Source of the DNA: Variovorax sp. S12S4
GTDB lineage: Bacteria > Pseudomonadota > Gammaproteobacteria > Burkholderiales > Burkholderiaceae_C
DNA: 64,000 nucleotides
Reading direction: 5' to 3'
Assembly: GCF_023195515.1 (NCBI RefSeq)
Contig: NZ_JALPKR020000002.1
Coordinates: 4,999,001 to 5,063,000 of the forward strand
Positions 1 through 9,294 of this stretch are shown here, piece after piece. The notes below the pieces were generated by a model that did not search any database, had not been told where the DNA came from, and saw nothing but the letters and a program-made list of their open reading frames with translations. Within the stretch, counting starts at the first letter, position 1. Every line of letters starts with the position of its first letter. Both the position numbers and the translations under genes were made by a program.

Positions 1-369
1 GACGTTGAACACCGTCGAGGCCTGGTCGAGCTTGGTGCGGAACACCGCGTAGTTGGCCTCGCTGTGGATCGTGCCGTCGGCATCAACCTTGTGCACCAGC
101 GGCAGGCCAACTACATGGCGCTGGTAGTACGGGTCGTGGAACAGCGTTTCCTTGATGCCGTAGACCCGGTCTTCGAGCATGCCCCGGCTCTCGAAAGACA
201 GCGTGGCAAGCGGCAGCCCGCGCTCGTGGTTCTCGCGCGGCTGCAGCCTGTAGCTGCACTCGTCGATGAAGAACGCGGGCCACAAGTCCCACTGCCCCGA
301 ATCGACGGCATGCGCATAGGCCGCGTACAGGCGCGACAGTTCGAGGTAGGCGTTGGCGTCGAGGTTCAT
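1..369 (-). CDS. nagH: Salicylate 5-hydroxylase-type dioxygenase small (beta) subunit, 3' end cut off by the window
   Basis: Reading leftward from the ATG at 369 gives 123 residues that run off the window without a stop. They begin [20 protein letters not shown] and fit a ring-hydroxylating oxygenase beta subunit, the non-catalytic SnoaL-like partner of the Rieske alpha subunit. The full family length is about 160 residues, so roughly the last quarter is missing. Its ATG overlaps the TGA of the large-subunit gene (ATGA, 369-366), which indicates translational coupling. The order reductase, large, small matches nagAa-nagG-nagH of naphthalene/salicylate operons. The symbol rests on that order and on general resemblance, so related hydroxylases (anthranilate or halobenzoate type) are not excluded. 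Confidence 0.75.
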   Translation of the reverse strand, partial: MNLDANAYLELSRLYAAYAHAVDSGQWDLWPAFFIDECSYRLQPRENHERGLPLATLSFESRGMLEDRVYGIKETLFHDPYYQRHVVGLPLVHKVDADGTIHSEANYAVFRTKLDQASTVFNV

Positions 370-1625
370 GCCGCCTCCATCACTTCGCGCCAGTAGCGGT
401 ACATGCCGCGGATCAGCGTTTCGGTGACCATGTGATCGGTGTTCTCGACCTCGCGCCCACCCAGTTCGGCGAGCGTGCGGTGATACGGCTTCTGCTCGAA
501 GCCCTCCTGCGAAAACTCGATCACCTCGCCGTCGTCGGCCGAGACAAAACCGGCCGGCCCGAACAGGTTGGCCTGGCGCAGGCGCCTCTGGGTCATCTCC
601 TCGGTGTCGTCCTCGAAGCCGAAGTGCGTCCAGACGAAATCGAAGGCGTCGTGCCCCACGGGCTGTATGTGGCGCGTCGACACGCTGTTGACCTGCTGCT
701 GCAGGATGAGGCTGGGAAACAGCGTCATCATCACCGCCGTGGGCCCGTTCCACCAGGGCTCGGGCACGATGTCCAGAAAGCGCGGGTCCTTGAGCTGCAT
801 GCTTTCCTTGAAGCTGGACACCTGCGTGACCTGTGCGGCCTTGCCCGCACTGCCGCGGGTGGAAATCATCGCGGCGTGGCGGCCACGCGAATCCATCTTG
901 AGCTCCGACTTGTTGTCCGCACGCCAGAGCCCGAAGGTGACGAACCATGTGTGCAAGAGGCCCGGGTGGTATGGGTCCTTGATGTTCTCCTGCATCAGCT
1001 TCCAGTTGCCGGGAATGCGCTGGCGGTTGTAGCCGAGTATGGTGAGCTTGCGGCCGTCGAACAGGCGATCGAAGTAGCCAAGGATGTCGGGGCCGAGAAA
1101 GTCCTCGAAGGGCTCGATGTCGTGGTCGAACGATGCGAACACCACACCGCCGCGCGAGGCCACCTTGAGCTTGGTGAGGCCGTGCTCCTCGGTCTTGAAA
1201 TCGGCCGGCATGCCGCCGTTGACCTTGCCGTCCTGCTTCACACCGCGGCGAAATGGCACGCCCTGCAGGTCGCCCTTGAGCGTGTAGTTCCACTGGTGGT
1301 ACGGACAGACGAACTCCTTTCTGTTGCCGTGGCGCTCGCGGCAGAACTGCATGCCGCGGTGGGCGCAGACGTTCTCGAACACGTGGATGGCGCCCGCTTC
1401 GTCGCGCGACATGACGACGGAGCGCTCGCCGATGGCCGTGCGCTTGAAGTCGCCCGGGTTCGGAATCTCGGCTTCCAGGCCCACGTAGCACCAGTGCTTT
1501 TCGTAGAAGAAGCGCTGCAGCTCCTTCTTGTGCAGCGCCTCGTCGGTGTAGGCCATGAAGGGAATGCGGCTGGTCTTTTCGCTTTCCCATCGCAGCTCGA
1601 TCGGAAATACATCTTGCGTGCTCAT
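366..1625 (-). CDS. nagG: Salicylate 5-hydroxylase-type Rieske dioxygenase large (alpha) subunit
   Basis: 419 aa. The Rieske [2Fe-2S] ligands are visible as C87-x-H89 and C107-x2-H110. The mononuclear iron site has the canonical D217-x2-H220-x4-H225 motif, where D217 is the bridging acidic residue. The third iron ligand should be a C-terminal Asp, probably in the [12 protein letters not shown] stretch near residue 350. Length and domain order are typical of the family. With the small subunit and the ferredoxin reductase it would hydroxylate an aromatic acid, by gene order salicylate to gentisate. It has a good GGAG ribosome site, lies 33 bases after the reductase gene and overlaps the next gene by 4 bases, so it is part of one operon. 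Substrate is inferred, not proven. Confidence 0.8.
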   Translation of the reverse strand: MSTQDVFPIELRWESEKTSRIPFMAYTDEALHKKELQRFFYEKHWCYVGLEAEIPNPGDFKRTAIGERSVVMSRDEAGAIHVFENVCAHRGMQFCRERHGNRKEFVCPYHQWNYTLKGDLQGVPFRRGVKQDGKVNGGMPADFKTEEHGLTKLKVASRGGVVFASFDHDIEPFEDFLGPDILGYFDRLFDGRKLTILGYNRQRIPGNWKLMQENIKDPYHPGLLHTWFVTFGLWRADNKSELKMDSRGRHAAMISTRGSAGKAAQVTQVSSFKESMQLKDPRFLDIVPEPWWNGPTAVMMTLFPSLILQQQVNSVSTRHIQPVGHDAFDFVWTHFGFEDDTEEMTQRRLRQANLFGPAGFVSADDGEVIEFSQEGFEQKPYHRTLAELGGREVENTDHMVTETLIRGMYRYWREVMEAA

Positions 1626-1658
1626 CGCGGGTCTCCTTTTCTTGTCTGTCTCTGTTCT

Positions 1659-2648
1659 TCAGGTGCCTTGCAGGTAGAAGGCATCGGCATGGGTCTGCTC
1701 GGGTGCGAGGCCGCGCGCATGCACCAGCTGGGTCACGGCCTCGACCATCGGCGGCGAACCGCAGAGGTAGGCACGCCAGCCGTCGAGGCTGCCGGGCCCG
1801 TCGGCGCGTATGGCATCGGTGATGAGGCCCTGGCGCTGGTTCTTGCTCGCGGGGCCGGTAACGACCACCACATGCACCTTCAGCCCCGGATGCTGCGCTT
1901 GCAGTTCGGTGAGCTCGGCGAGCCCGTACACGTCGGCATCGGAGCGCACGCCGAGGTAAAGGTGAATCGGCTGCATCAGGTCGGCCTCAATCGCGCCCCG
2001 AACGATGGAGAGAATCGGTGCAAGCCCCGTTCCACCGGCCGCGCAGAGCATCGGCCCGCGGTGCTTCGTGCGCAGGTAGGCCGTGCCGAGCGGGCCGCTC
2101 ACCCGCACCGAATCGCCCATGCGCAACTGTTCGAAGATGTGCGCAGTGACGCGCCCGCCGGGCACCTTGCGGATATGAAATTCAAGCTCCGCATCGCGGC
2201 TCAATCCGGCCATGGAGTACGGCCGCGCCAGGTCGGGCGCGAACTGCAATTGCGCGTACTGGCCCGGTGAAAACTCCAGCGGCTTGTTCGGCTTGAGTCG
2301 CAGGCGGCGGATGTCGTGCGTGAGCACGTCGATGCCGGTCACGGTCGCCTTGAGGATGCGCGCCGGATGCACCACCACCTCGTCGGGCTCCGGAATCTCG
2401 ATGGTGCAGCTTTCGGTCAGCGTGCTTTGGCAAGCCAGCACGTAGCGCTCGCCCTGCCCGTCGGGGCGGATCGCGTCTTGCCCGGCGTCGAGCACCTGGC
2501 CAGCCACCACCTTGCAGCGGCAGGTTCCGCAGCGCCCCGACATGCAGCTATAGGACACCGGCACATGGTGCTCGCGCAGCACTTCGAGCAGGTTCGCACC
2601 GGGGCGGACTTCGAGCGTGCGGGCAATGGGGTGAATGTGCAGGTCCAT
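1659..2648 (-). CDS. nagAa: Ferredoxin-NAD(P)H reductase component of the aromatic hydroxylase
   Basis: 329 aa from the ATG at 2648; an in-frame ATG at 2750 would add 34 unconserved residues. The N-terminal plant-type [2Fe-2S] domain has C35-x4-C40-x2-C43 and C73. It is followed by an FAD domain with the RxYS motif (R142-P-Y144-S145) and an NAD(P) domain with GGTGLAP at 205-211. Length and domain order match NahAa/NagAa, which feed electrons from NAD(P)H to a separate ferredoxin shared by naphthalene dioxygenase and salicylate 5-hydroxylase. That ferredoxin is not in view and would be expected beyond position 1. First gene of the operon; its promoter must lie in 2649-2773. Confidence 0.8.
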   Translation of the reverse strand: MDLHIHPIARTLEVRPGANLLEVLREHHVPVSYSCMSGRCGTCRCKVVAGQVLDAGQDAIRPDGQGERYVLACQSTLTESCTIEIPEPDEVVVHPARILKATVTGIDVLTHDIRRLRLKPNKPLEFSPGQYAQLQFAPDLARPYSMAGLSRDAELEFHIRKVPGGRVTAHIFEQLRMGDSVRVSGPLGTAYLRTKHRGPMLCAAGGTGLAPILSIVRGAIEADLMQPIHLYLGVRSDADVYGLAELTELQAQHPGLKVHVVVVTGPASKNQRQGLITDAIRADGPGSLDGWRAYLCGSPPMVEAVTQLVHARGLAPEQTHADAFYLQGT

Positions 2649-2741
2649 CGTGGGCTTTTCTTTGCGGCGGCTCAAGAGGCCGGCCTGTCTCTGGAGCGGA
2701 TGATGCGTGGCGAATGCAAATTGACCAATAGAATCCGGTGA

Positions 2742-2759
2742 ATCGGTCACATCACCGAT
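2742..2759. promoter_or_regulatory. Operator-like dyad in the LysR/dioxygenase divergent promoter
   Basis: Imperfect inverted repeat ATCGGTCA..TCACCGAT: 7 of 8 positions pair around a CA centre. It contains the T-N11-A spacing typical of LysR-family binding sites. It lies 14 bases before the LysR start codon and about 95 bases before the reductase gene, so it could serve autoregulation and operon activation. No binding is shown. Confidence 0.5.
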
Positions 2760-2773
2760 ATGAATAGGTCTGC

Positions 2774-3688
2774 ATGCAACTCAAGGACATCGACCTCAAC
2801 CTGCTGCTGGTGTTCGACCGCATGCTGGCCGAGAAGCGCGTCTCGGCGGTGGCCGAATCGCTAGGCCTTTCGCAGCCGGCCATCAGCAATGCGCTGGCGC
2901 GGCTGCGCAAGCTGCTGGGCGACGAGCTCTTCTTGCGCACGGCGCGCGGCATGGAGCCCACGCCTTTCGCATTGCAGCTGGCCGAACCGGTGGCCTACGC
3001 CATGGGCGCGCTGCATTCGGCCCTGAACCAGCAGGTGGTGTTCGACCCCGCCACCAGCACGCGCAGCTTCACGCTGGCGATGACCGACATCGGCGAGATC
3101 TACTTCACGCCCAAGCTCATGGAAACGCTGTCTGGCACGGCGCCGGGCGTGACGATCAGCACGGTGCGCAACAACGCCGCGGCCAGCCTGCGCGATGAGC
3201 TCGAGGCCGGCCACGTCGACATTGCCATCGGTCTGCTGCCGCAGCTCAAGGCAGGCGTGTTTCAGCGCCGGCTGTTCTTGCAGCGTTATGTGTGCCTCTT
3301 CTCAAGTGCTCATCCGCTGGCGCGCAAGCGCAGCGTGTCGCTCAAGGACTTCAGCGCGGCCGACCACGTTCTGGTGCAGGCCGCCGGCACGGGCCACGGC
3401 AAGGCCGACGACGTGATGGCAGCGCAAGGCATTCAAAGGCACATTCGGCTCAGGGTGCCGCACTTCGTGGCCATTGGCCACATCCTGCGATCGAGCGAAA
3501 TGATCGCCACCGTGCCGGAGCGGCTGGCGCAGAGCATTGCGGAGCCGTTCGGCCTGGTGTGGCGCCCTCACCCGGTGCCGCTACCGCAGATTGCAATCAA
3601 CCTGTTCTGGCACGCGAAGGTGCATCGCGACCCGGGCAACCAGTGGCTGCGCGGATTGCTGTTCGACAATTTTGCGGACAGTGACTAG
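2774..3688 (+). CDS. LysR-type activator of the NahR/NagR group
   Basis: 304 aa. The N-terminus [20 protein letters not shown] and the winged HTH (about residues 8-66, with the conserved [16 protein letters not shown] core) resemble NahR, NagR and NodD-like regulators. The rest is the usual effector-binding domain. It is transcribed away from the hydroxylase operon with 125 bases between start codons, the classic arrangement in which a LysR protein activates its divergent neighbours when an aromatic inducer, here probably salicylate, is bound. The ATG at 2774 is the only start that keeps the conserved N-terminus. It ends 20 bases before the convergent thpR stop. Confidence 0.85.
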   Translation: MQLKDIDLNLLLVFDRMLAEKRVSAVAESLGLSQPAISNALARLRKLLGDELFLRTARGMEPTPFALQLAEPVAYAMGALHSALNQQVVFDPATSTRSFTLAMTDIGEIYFTPKLMETLSGTAPGVTISTVRNNAAASLRDELEAGHVDIAIGLLPQLKAGVFQRRLFLQRYVCLFSSAHPLARKRSVSLKDFSAADHVLVQAAGTGHGKADDVMAAQGIQRHIRLRVPHFVAIGHILRSSEMIATVPERLAQSIAEPFGLVWRPHPVPLPQIAINLFWHAKVHRDPGNQWLRGLLFDNFADSD

Positions 3689-3707
3689 AGCGCGGCGGCG
3701 AAGAGCT

Positions 3708-4331
3708 TCAGGCGGGCCGGACCGCGGGCCACTGACCGAGCACCTCATGGATGCTTTCGCCCACGTGGCTTTCGATGAGGGCGAACGAATCCGCCCTCCA
3801 CCGGACCGGCTCGATCGGATGCCGCTCGACCTTTGTGGGCGTGTAGGCCAGGGTCATGTGAGGCGTGAAGCCGTGATCGGGCTTGAAGCCCGCATCGGCC
3901 AGCGCTTCGCCAAGACGCTGCCTGAAGGCTGCCAGCGCTGATGTCCCGCTTTCGCTGCCGCACAAAACGAATGCCTTGCTCTTGTCGAACCGCATGACCT
4001 CGTCGAACACCACATCGAAAGACGGAGGCGCCACGCTCGCTGCCGCATCGATGGCGGCCTGCACCTGCTTGCGCGGCACTGCCGCCGGATAGCTGCCGAG
4101 GTGATGCAGCGTGACGTGCAGGCGATGCGCCTCGGTCAGCTTTCCCTTCAGTGCATGCCGGTCCTTGAGGCGCGCGCCCAGCGCGGCAATCGAAGCGGCG
4201 TCTTCAGCGTACGGAAAGATCGCCATGAAAAGCGAGCGAGGCAGGCGCTCCTTGCGGGGCGCTGTGCCGCGAGCACGGCGCAGGGGCGGCGGCGGAGGGT
4301 CGATACCTGGGAGAAGAAGCTGTTCGGGCAT
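3708..4331 (-). CDS. thpR: RNA 2',3'-cyclic phosphodiesterase (2H family, LigT-like)
   Basis: 207 aa. Two HxT signatures of the 2H phosphoesterase superfamily are present: H72-V-T74 and H158-M-T160, the paired catalytic histidines. Family members hydrolyse RNA 2',3'-cyclic phosphates and were first known as 2'-5' RNA ligases. The N-terminus is proline and arginine rich (residues 10-32) and not part of the fold. Convergent with the LysR gene and divergent from TetR, so it appears to be a single-gene unit. Confidence 0.82.
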   Translation of the reverse strand: MPEQLLLPGIDPPPPPLRRARGTAPRKERLPRSLFMAIFPYAEDAASIAALGARLKDRHALKGKLTEAHRLHVTLHHLGSYPAAVPRKQVQAAIDAAASVAPPSFDVVFDEVMRFDKSKAFVLCGSESGTSALAAFRQRLGEALADAGFKPDHGFTPHMTLAYTPTKVERHPIEPVRWRADSFALIESHVGESIHEVLGQWPAVRPA

Positions 4332-4425
4332 GGAAAAAAATAAGAGCGTCTTCCCCGGAGATTCGGACTGCTGCTGGGCCCATAGCTTACCGAAAGCACC
4401 CGCATCGGCCAGGCGATTTGCGTTC

Positions 4426-4480
4426 TTGACGAATCAGGGCGGCTGCCCTATTCTCCGCGCCGTTTAGGACAGCCGTCCTA
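4426..4480 (+). promoter_or_regulatory. Promoter with two tandem palindromic operators for the TetR-YciI unit
   Basis: A -35 box TTGACG (4426-4431) and a -10 box TATTCT (4449-4454) stand 17 bases apart. A 16-base imperfect palindrome, CAGGGC-N4-GCCCTA (4435-4450), fills the spacer. A second palindrome, TAGGAC-N4-GTCCTA (4465-4480, perfect arms), sits where transcription would start. The two are related and are centred 30 bases apart, about three helical turns. This is the layout expected for autorepression by the TetR protein encoded just downstream. Confidence 0.65.
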
Positions 4481-4498
4481 GTTGCAGGAGGTACCGGA

Positions 4499-5101
4499 TT
4501 GCAGATGACCGCCATGGCCGACAAGACCACCCGCGAGCAGATCGTGGACGCCGCGGATCAGCTGTTCTACAAGCGCGGTTTCGAGGCCACGTCGTTCGCC
4601 GATATTGCCAAGGTGGTGAACATTTCGCGCGGCAATTTCTATCATCACTTCAAGACCAAGGATGAAATCCTGGATGCGGTGATTGCCGCGCGCCTTGGCC
4701 AGACGCGCGGCATGCTGGCGCAGTGGGAGGCATGCGGCCCCGATCCCATGAGCCGCATCCGAAGCTTCATTCATATCCTGATTGCCAACCAGTCCCTCAT
4801 CATGCGGCACGGCTGCCCGGTGGGTACGCTGTCTACCGAACTCGCCAAGCTGGACCATCCCTCGCTGAAGCAGGCCAACGGCCTGTTCACCCTGTTCCGC
4901 GTCTGGCTGCGAAAGCAGTTCGCGCTGCTGGGCCGCAAGGCCGATGCCGATGCGCTCGCCATGCACCTGCTCGCCCGGAGCCAGGGCGTGGCCGTGCTGG
5001 CCAATGCCTTTCGCGACAAGTCCTTCGTGCAGCAGGAAGTGCGGCAGCTGTGCGAGTGGCTCGAGTCCTGCGCGCGCAAGCCAGCCACCAGCAACCGCTG
5101 A
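4499..5101 (+). CDS. TetR/AcrR-family transcriptional repressor
   Basis: 200 aa. The N-terminal TetR HTH covers about residues 12-58, with the typical FADIAKVVNISRGNFYHHF recognition helix region; the rest is a helical ligand-binding domain. AGGAGGT at 4486-4492 is a strong ribosome site: spacing is 6 bases to the TTG at 4499 and 12 to the ATG at 4505, so TTG is preferred, though the ATG is possible and changes only two residues. Preceded by a promoter carrying two palindromes and followed 37 bases later by a YciI-like gene that is probably co-transcribed. The ligand is unknown. Confidence 0.85.
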   Translation: MQMTAMADKTTREQIVDAADQLFYKRGFEATSFADIAKVVNISRGNFYHHFKTKDEILDAVIAARLGQTRGMLAQWEACGPDPMSRIRSFIHILIANQSLIMRHGCPVGTLSTELAKLDHPSLKQANGLFTLFRVWLRKQFALLGRKADADALAMHLLARSQGVAVLANAFRDKSFVQQEVRQLCEWLESCARKPATSNR

Positions 5102-5138
5102 CCTCCAGACCCATCACCCTCCACAAACAGAGAAAACC

Positions 5139-5426
5139 ATGTTCATCGTGCTCCTCAAATTCTCAAGCAACAAGGCCAATGCAGCCCAGTGGATGGAAGG
5201 CCACAAGGCGTGGCTCCAGCGCGGTTTCGACGACGGCGTGTTCATGCTCGCCGGCAGCCTCAAGCCCAACCAGGGTGGTACCGTGCTTGCGCACCGCACG
5301 ACCATGGCCGAGCTGCAGGCGCGCGTCGACGCCGATCCGTTCGTTGCCGAGAAGGTCGTGAGCGCCGAGATCATGGAAATTGCGCCGGCCCGCGCCGACG
5401 AGCGGCTCGGCTTTCTGCTGGGTTGA
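5139..5426 (+). CDS. YciI-like small alpha/beta-barrel protein
   Basis: 95 aa, starting MFIVLLKFSSNKANAAQWME, a single YciI/DUF1330-like ferredoxin-fold domain. The GHKAWLQRGFDDGVFMLAGS stretch is typical: a conserved His followed by a glycine-rich strand. Members are small, usually dimeric enzymes or accessory proteins of mostly unknown activity. Located 37 bases after the TetR gene on the same strand, so it is the likely regulated target. No signal peptide. Confidence 0.8.
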   Translation: MFIVLLKFSSNKANAAQWMEGHKAWLQRGFDDGVFMLAGSLKPNQGGTVLAHRTTMAELQARVDADPFVAEKVVSAEIMEIAPARADERLGFLLG

Positions 5427-5450
5427 CTATCCCTATACCGCATCCACCTG

Positions 5451-6077
5451 ATGACCACATTGATCGACGGCCCCGACGGCCAACCACGCTGCCGCTGGTG
5501 CGCAAGCGCGCCCGAATTCCTTGCTTACCACGACACCGAATGGGGCTTTCCAGTAGCCGACGACCGCCGTCTGTTCGAGAAGCTCTGCCTGGAAGGCTTT
5601 CAGTCGGGGTTGAGCTGGCGCACCATTCTGGCCAAGCGGGAAAACTTCCGCGCGGCGTTCCACGGATTCGACTTCGACAAGGTGGCCCGCTTCACCGCGA
5701 AAGACGTCGAGCGCCTGCTGCAAGACGCGGGCATCGTCCGGCATCGGGGCAAGATCGAAGCAGTGATCCACAATGCCGCCCGTGCGCAAGAACTGGTCGC
5801 AGGCCACGGCTCGCTGGCGGCCTTCTTCTGGAGCCATGAGCCCGATGCCGACTCGCTTGCGGAACCGCAAAGCGCTTCGACCTCGGAGGCTTCCATCGCG
5901 CTTTCCAAGGCGCTGAAGAAGCTTGGCTGGAAGTTCGTCGGGCCGACGACTGTGTACGCCTTCATGCAGGCCATGGGCCTCATCAACGACCATGCGCAAG
6001 GGTGTGTGGTCCGGGCAAAGGCGGCGCGTGGTCGCAGCGCGTTCCAAAAGCCGCGAGCACGCCCAATCGCTGATTGA
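5451..6077 (+). CDS. tag: DNA-3-methyladenine glycosylase I
   Basis: 208 aa. Removes 3-methyladenine from alkylated DNA in base-excision repair. The residues that bind the structural zinc in E. coli Tag align here as C14, H27, H181 and C185, and E48 in LFEKLCLEGFQSGLSW corresponds to the substrate-contacting glutamate. Length is slightly above the E. coli protein because of an N-terminal extension of about ten residues and a basic tail. It starts 24 bases after the YciI-like gene and could be read through from the TetR promoter. Confidence 0.92.
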   Translation: MTTLIDGPDGQPRCRWCASAPEFLAYHDTEWGFPVADDRRLFEKLCLEGFQSGLSWRTILAKRENFRAAFHGFDFDKVARFTAKDVERLLQDAGIVRHRGKIEAVIHNAARAQELVAGHGSLAAFFWSHEPDADSLAEPQSASTSEASIALSKALKKLGWKFVGPTTVYAFMQAMGLINDHAQGCVVRAKAARGRSAFQKPRARPIAD

Positions 6078-6120
6078 CAAAGGCGCGGAACTCGCGCGTG
6101 CGCCGCGGCTCTGACAAGCC

Positions 6121-6816
6121 ATGCACGCCACGCCAGAACCAGGATCTGTCCGGGTCGAATCCGCACCGGATCGAGCACCGTCCGAACGGGCTGGCCGTGC
6201 GGCCGGCCTTCCACGGCGCACCGTTGCCGCGGCAATGGTCGTCTTTCCCGCGCTCTGGCTGGGTGCCCGTGCCCAGCCCGCAGCGGCCCGAATGGCCACG
6301 CCATCGCAAACCGAAGGGCCGTTCTATCCCGTCCGCCTGCCGAGCGATTCCGACAACGATCTACTGCGCAACGGCACGCTGAACTACCGTGGCGGCCAGC
6401 CCGCGTGGGTCGACGGCTCGGTGACCGACCTGGACGGCAAGCCGCTGCGCGGCGCGCAGGTCGAGATCTGGCAATGCGACGAAAACGGCCATTACCACCA
6501 CCCCGGTGACGGTGATCGCGCCGATGCGGCCTTTCAGGGCTTCGGCCGCGTGGCAGTCGGCGAGGACGGCAGCTACCGCTTCCGCACCATCCGGCCCGTG
6601 CCCTACAGCGGCCGGACGCCGCACATTCACGTCAAGGTGAAGCTGGGCACGCGTGAACTGCTGACCACGCAACTCTACGTGGCCGGCGACCCGGGCAACG
6701 CGCGCGACTTTCTCTGGCGCAACCTTCCCCAAGCTGCGAGGGACGCCATCACCGTGCCTTTCGAGCGCGGGACGGACGGGCTGCGGGCGCGTTTTCCGAT
6801 CGTGGTCGCGGCTTGA
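6121..6816 (+). CDS. Intradiol ring-cleavage dioxygenase family protein, probably exported
   Basis: 231 aa. The C-terminal 165 residues are a protocatechuate 3,4-dioxygenase-like domain. Candidate Fe(III) ligands are Y125, Y162, H168 and H170 (the last three in YSGRTPHIH), and the TEGPFYP motif is at 64-70. Residues 30-57 (LPRRTVAAAMVVFPALWLGAR followed by an Ala-rich stretch) look like a twin-arginine or Sec leader, preceded by about 30 unconserved residues. The true start may therefore lie downstream of the ATG at 6121, which lacks a clear ribosome site. Exported members of this family are known, but the substrate is unknown. No ring-cleavage partner genes are adjacent. Confidence 0.75.
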   Translation: MHATPEPGSVRVESAPDRAPSERAGRAAGLPRRTVAAAMVVFPALWLGARAQPAAARMATPSQTEGPFYPVRLPSDSDNDLLRNGTLNYRGGQPAWVDGSVTDLDGKPLRGAQVEIWQCDENGHYHHPGDGDRADAAFQGFGRVAVGEDGSYRFRTIRPVPYSGRTPHIHVKVKLGTRELLTTQLYVAGDPGNARDFLWRNLPQAARDAITVPFERGTDGLRARFPIVVAA

Positions 6817-6946
6817 GTGCGCCCGGGCTTGGCGACAGCGCCGCCTGAACGCGCTGTCGCAAAAAGGCGGGCGTTTGTATCTTTTCGTACAAGCGCGTAC
6901 TCCATCCGCCTACAGCCAGCGATCGGCAAAAATAAACAATCCCGGC

Positions 6947-7177
6947 ATGGTGGAACTGGACGACTCAGATCAGCATGCCCTGGCCGCGCAGGCGGCAGAG
7001 TGGCGCAGGCGCGCGCTTCGCGGAGACCGGCATGCACGCGGCATCGCCCATGCCCTTGAGGTGAAGGTACGAAAGCTTCGCGGCGATGTACCACCCATGA
7101 ATTACGACCTGGACACCCGGCCGCTCGCACCGTGGCAACCTTCCCGGCGCTGGTGGAACCCCTGGAAGCGCAACTAG
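6947..7177 (+). CDS. Small hypothetical protein
   Basis: 76 aa from the ATG at 6947 (an upstream in-frame ATG at 6875 would add 24 residues). No recognised domain. The first two thirds are hydrophilic with an alternating Ala/Arg helix (LAAQAAEWRRRALRG), and the tail is rich in Trp, Pro and Arg (WQPSRRWWNPWKRN). No signal peptide or membrane segment. It is followed within 11 bases by a good terminator, which supports it being a real transcribed gene. Confidence 0.5.
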   Translation: MVELDDSDQHALAAQAAEWRRRALRGDRHARGIAHALEVKVRKLRGDVPPMNYDLDTRPLAPWQPSRRWWNPWKRN

Positions 7178-7180
7178 GAA

Positions 7181-7211
7181 AAAAAAAGCCGCTGGGAGCA
7201 GCGGCTTTTTT
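7181..7211. terminator. Bidirectional rho-independent terminator
   Basis: Perfect 7-bp stem GCCGCTG (7188-7194) / CAGCGGC (7199-7205) with a GGAG loop, flanked by an A-run on the left and a T-run on the right. It can end both the small plus-strand gene and guaA on the minus strand. Confidence 0.88.
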
Positions 7212-7226
7212 ATGGAGAAGTGAACC

Positions 7227-8846
7227 TCACTCCCACTCGATCGTTGCCGGCGGCTTGCTCGACACGTCGTACGTCACCCGGTTGATGCCGCGCACTTCAT
7301 TGATGATGCGGCCCGACACCTTCTTGAGCAGCGCATAAGGCAGCTCGGCCCAGTCGGCGGTCATGAAGTCGCTGGTCTGCACGGCGCGCAGCGCGACCAC
7401 GTAGTCGTAGGTGCGGCCGTCGCCCATCACGCCCACGCTCTTCACAGGCAGGAACACGGTGAATGCCTGGCTCGTGAGGTCGTACCAGGTCTTGCCGGTG
7501 GCGTCGTCCTTGAAGTTGCGCAGCTCCTCGATGAAGATTGCGTCGGCGCGGCGCAGCAGGTCCGCGTATTCCTTCTTCACTTCGCCGAGAATGCGAACGC
7601 CCAGGCCCGGGCCGGGGAACGGATGGCGGTACACCATCTCCGGCGGCAGGCCGAGCGCCACACCCAGTTCGCGCACTTCGTCCTTGAAGAGGTCGCGCAG
7701 CGGCTCGAGCAGCTTGAGGCCGAGCTGCTCGGGCAAGCCGCCCACGTTGTGGTGGCTCTTGATGGTGACGGCCTTCTTGCTCTTGGCGCCGCCCGATTCG
7801 ATGACGTCGGGGTAGATGGTGCCTTGCGCGAGGAAGGTGGCGCCTTTGTGGCCTCCATCGCCCGCCTTGAGCTTGGCGGCTTCCTGCTTGAACACGGTAA
7901 CGAACTCGCCGCCGATGATCTTGCGCTTGGCTTCAGGGTCGCTCACGCCGGCAAGCTTGCCGAGGAACAGGTCGCTGGCGTCGACGCGAATCACCTTCGC
8001 GTGCAGCTTGCCTTCGAACATCTCCATGACCATGTCGCCTTCGTTCAGGCGCAAGAGGCCGTGGTCGACGAACACGCAGGTGAGCTGGTCGCCAATGGCG
8101 CGGTGGATGAGCGCGGCAGCCACGCTCGAATCCACGCCGCCCGAGAGGCCGAGGATGACTTCTTCATCCCCCACCTGCTCGCGGATCTTCTGCACGGCTT
8201 CGGCGATGTGGTCGCGCATGACCCAGTCGGGCTTCGCCTCGCAGATGCCGAGCACGAAGCGATCGATGATCGCCTTGCCCTGCACGGTGTGCGTGACTTC
8301 GGGGTGGAACTGCAGCGCGTAGTAGCGGCGCGCCTCGTCGGCCATGCCGGCGATGGGGCAGCTCTCGGTGCTGGCCATGAGCTTGAAACCGGGCGGCAGT
8401 TCGGTGACCTTGTCGCCGTGGCTCATCCACACGTTGAGCATGCCGAAGCCTTCGGGCGTGGTGAAGTCGGCAATGTCTTTCAAGAGCGCGGTGTGGCCAT
8501 GGGCGCGCACGGACGCAAAGCCGAACTCGCGCTTGTGGCCGCCCTCGACCTTGCCGCCGAGCTGGTGTGCCATGGTCTGCATGCCGTAGCAGATGCCGAG
8601 CACCGGCACGCCCAGGTCGAACACGGCTTGAGGCGCCTTGTCGGTGGTTTCTTCGTACACGCTCGCGTGGCTGCCCGAAAGAATCACGCCCTTGAGGTGG
8701 CCGTCGGCTGCGTATTCGCGCACCCATTCGTCGGTCACGTCGCAAGGGTGCACTTCGCTGAGCACGTGTGCTTCGCGCACGCGGCGTGCGATGAGCTGCG
8801 TGACTTGCGAGCCGAAATCGAGAATGAGGATCTTGTCGTGTTGCAT
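7227..8846 (-). CDS. guaA: GMP synthase (glutamine-hydrolysing)
   Basis: 539 aa from the ATG at 8846 ([20 protein letters not shown]). Converts XMP to GMP, the last step of guanine nucleotide synthesis. The N-terminal class I amidotransferase has its catalytic cysteine at C86 in LGICYGMQ, followed by the LQFHPEVTH motif. The ATP-pyrophosphatase P-loop is GLSGGVDSS near residue 240, and the C-terminal dimerisation domain ends PPATIEWE. Length is standard. It lies downstream of guaB on the same strand, but a toxin-antitoxin pair separates them by about 860 bases. The toxin stop is 13 bases upstream. Confidence 0.97.
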   Translation of the reverse strand: MQHDKILILDFGSQVTQLIARRVREAHVLSEVHPCDVTDEWVREYAADGHLKGVILSGSHASVYEETTDKAPQAVFDLGVPVLGICYGMQTMAHQLGGKVEGGHKREFGFASVRAHGHTALLKDIADFTTPEGFGMLNVWMSHGDKVTELPPGFKLMASTESCPIAGMADEARRYYALQFHPEVTHTVQGKAIIDRFVLGICEAKPDWVMRDHIAEAVQKIREQVGDEEVILGLSGGVDSSVAAALIHRAIGDQLTCVFVDHGLLRLNEGDMVMEMFEGKLHAKVIRVDASDLFLGKLAGVSDPEAKRKIIGGEFVTVFKQEAAKLKAGDGGHKGATFLAQGTIYPDVIESGGAKSKKAVTIKSHHNVGGLPEQLGLKLLEPLRDLFKDEVRELGVALGLPPEMVYRHPFPGPGLGVRILGEVKKEYADLLRRADAIFIEELRNFKDDATGKTWYDLTSQAFTVFLPVKSVGVMGDGRTYDYVVALRAVQTSDFMTADWAELPYALLKKVSGRIINEVRGINRVTYDVSSKPPATIEWE

Positions 8847-8859
8847 GGAGAAGACTCGG

Positions 8860-9294
8860 TCAGAGCGTTGAAATGTCGAACAGCCTGACGCCCGCTTGCG
8901 GCGCAGCCTGGATGAGTTGCTCGTCGAAGGTGGCGAGCGGAAGATTGAGCGATTTGGCGAGCCACAGGTAACCCGCGTCGTATAGCGAAACGCCGGCGTC
9001 GATGGCGACGGCCAACACCGCCTTGTGCTGGGCCGGCGCGAGCTCGTGCAGTTCCACGCGGTGGCGAATGGCATCGAGCACGCTCCACAGCCCTTCGACG
9101 GCCGAAGGAGGAATGCGGCCGCTGCGAACGCCGTTGGCAAGGATGTTGGCGCACTCCCATTGCCAGGCGTTAGGCGCCTGCGGCTCCACTTCGTCGCGGC
9201 GAATGGCGGCGTAGAGCTTGCGGGTGTGTTCGCTGGCCTGGTCGGGCAGCAGCCAGGCGGCGGTGACGGAAGCGTCCATGACGAAGGCTGTCAC
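8860..9294 (-). CDS. VapC-like PIN-domain toxin
   Basis: 144 aa, a single PIN domain. The four acidic residues expected to bind Mg/Mn are D7, E47, D106 and D124. PIN toxins are ribonucleases, often cutting initiator tRNA or rRNA. The GTG start at 9294 overlaps the antitoxin TGA (GTGA, 9294-9291), so the two are translationally coupled with the antitoxin first. The family is clear, the RNA target is not. It lies between guaB and guaA. Confidence 0.85.
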   Translation of the reverse strand: MTAFVMDASVTAAWLLPDQASEHTRKLYAAIRRDEVEPQAPNAWQWECANILANGVRSGRIPPSAVEGLWSVLDAIRHRVELHELAPAQHKAVLAVAIDAGVSLYDAGYLWLAKSLNLPLATFDEQLIQAAPQAGVRLFDISTL

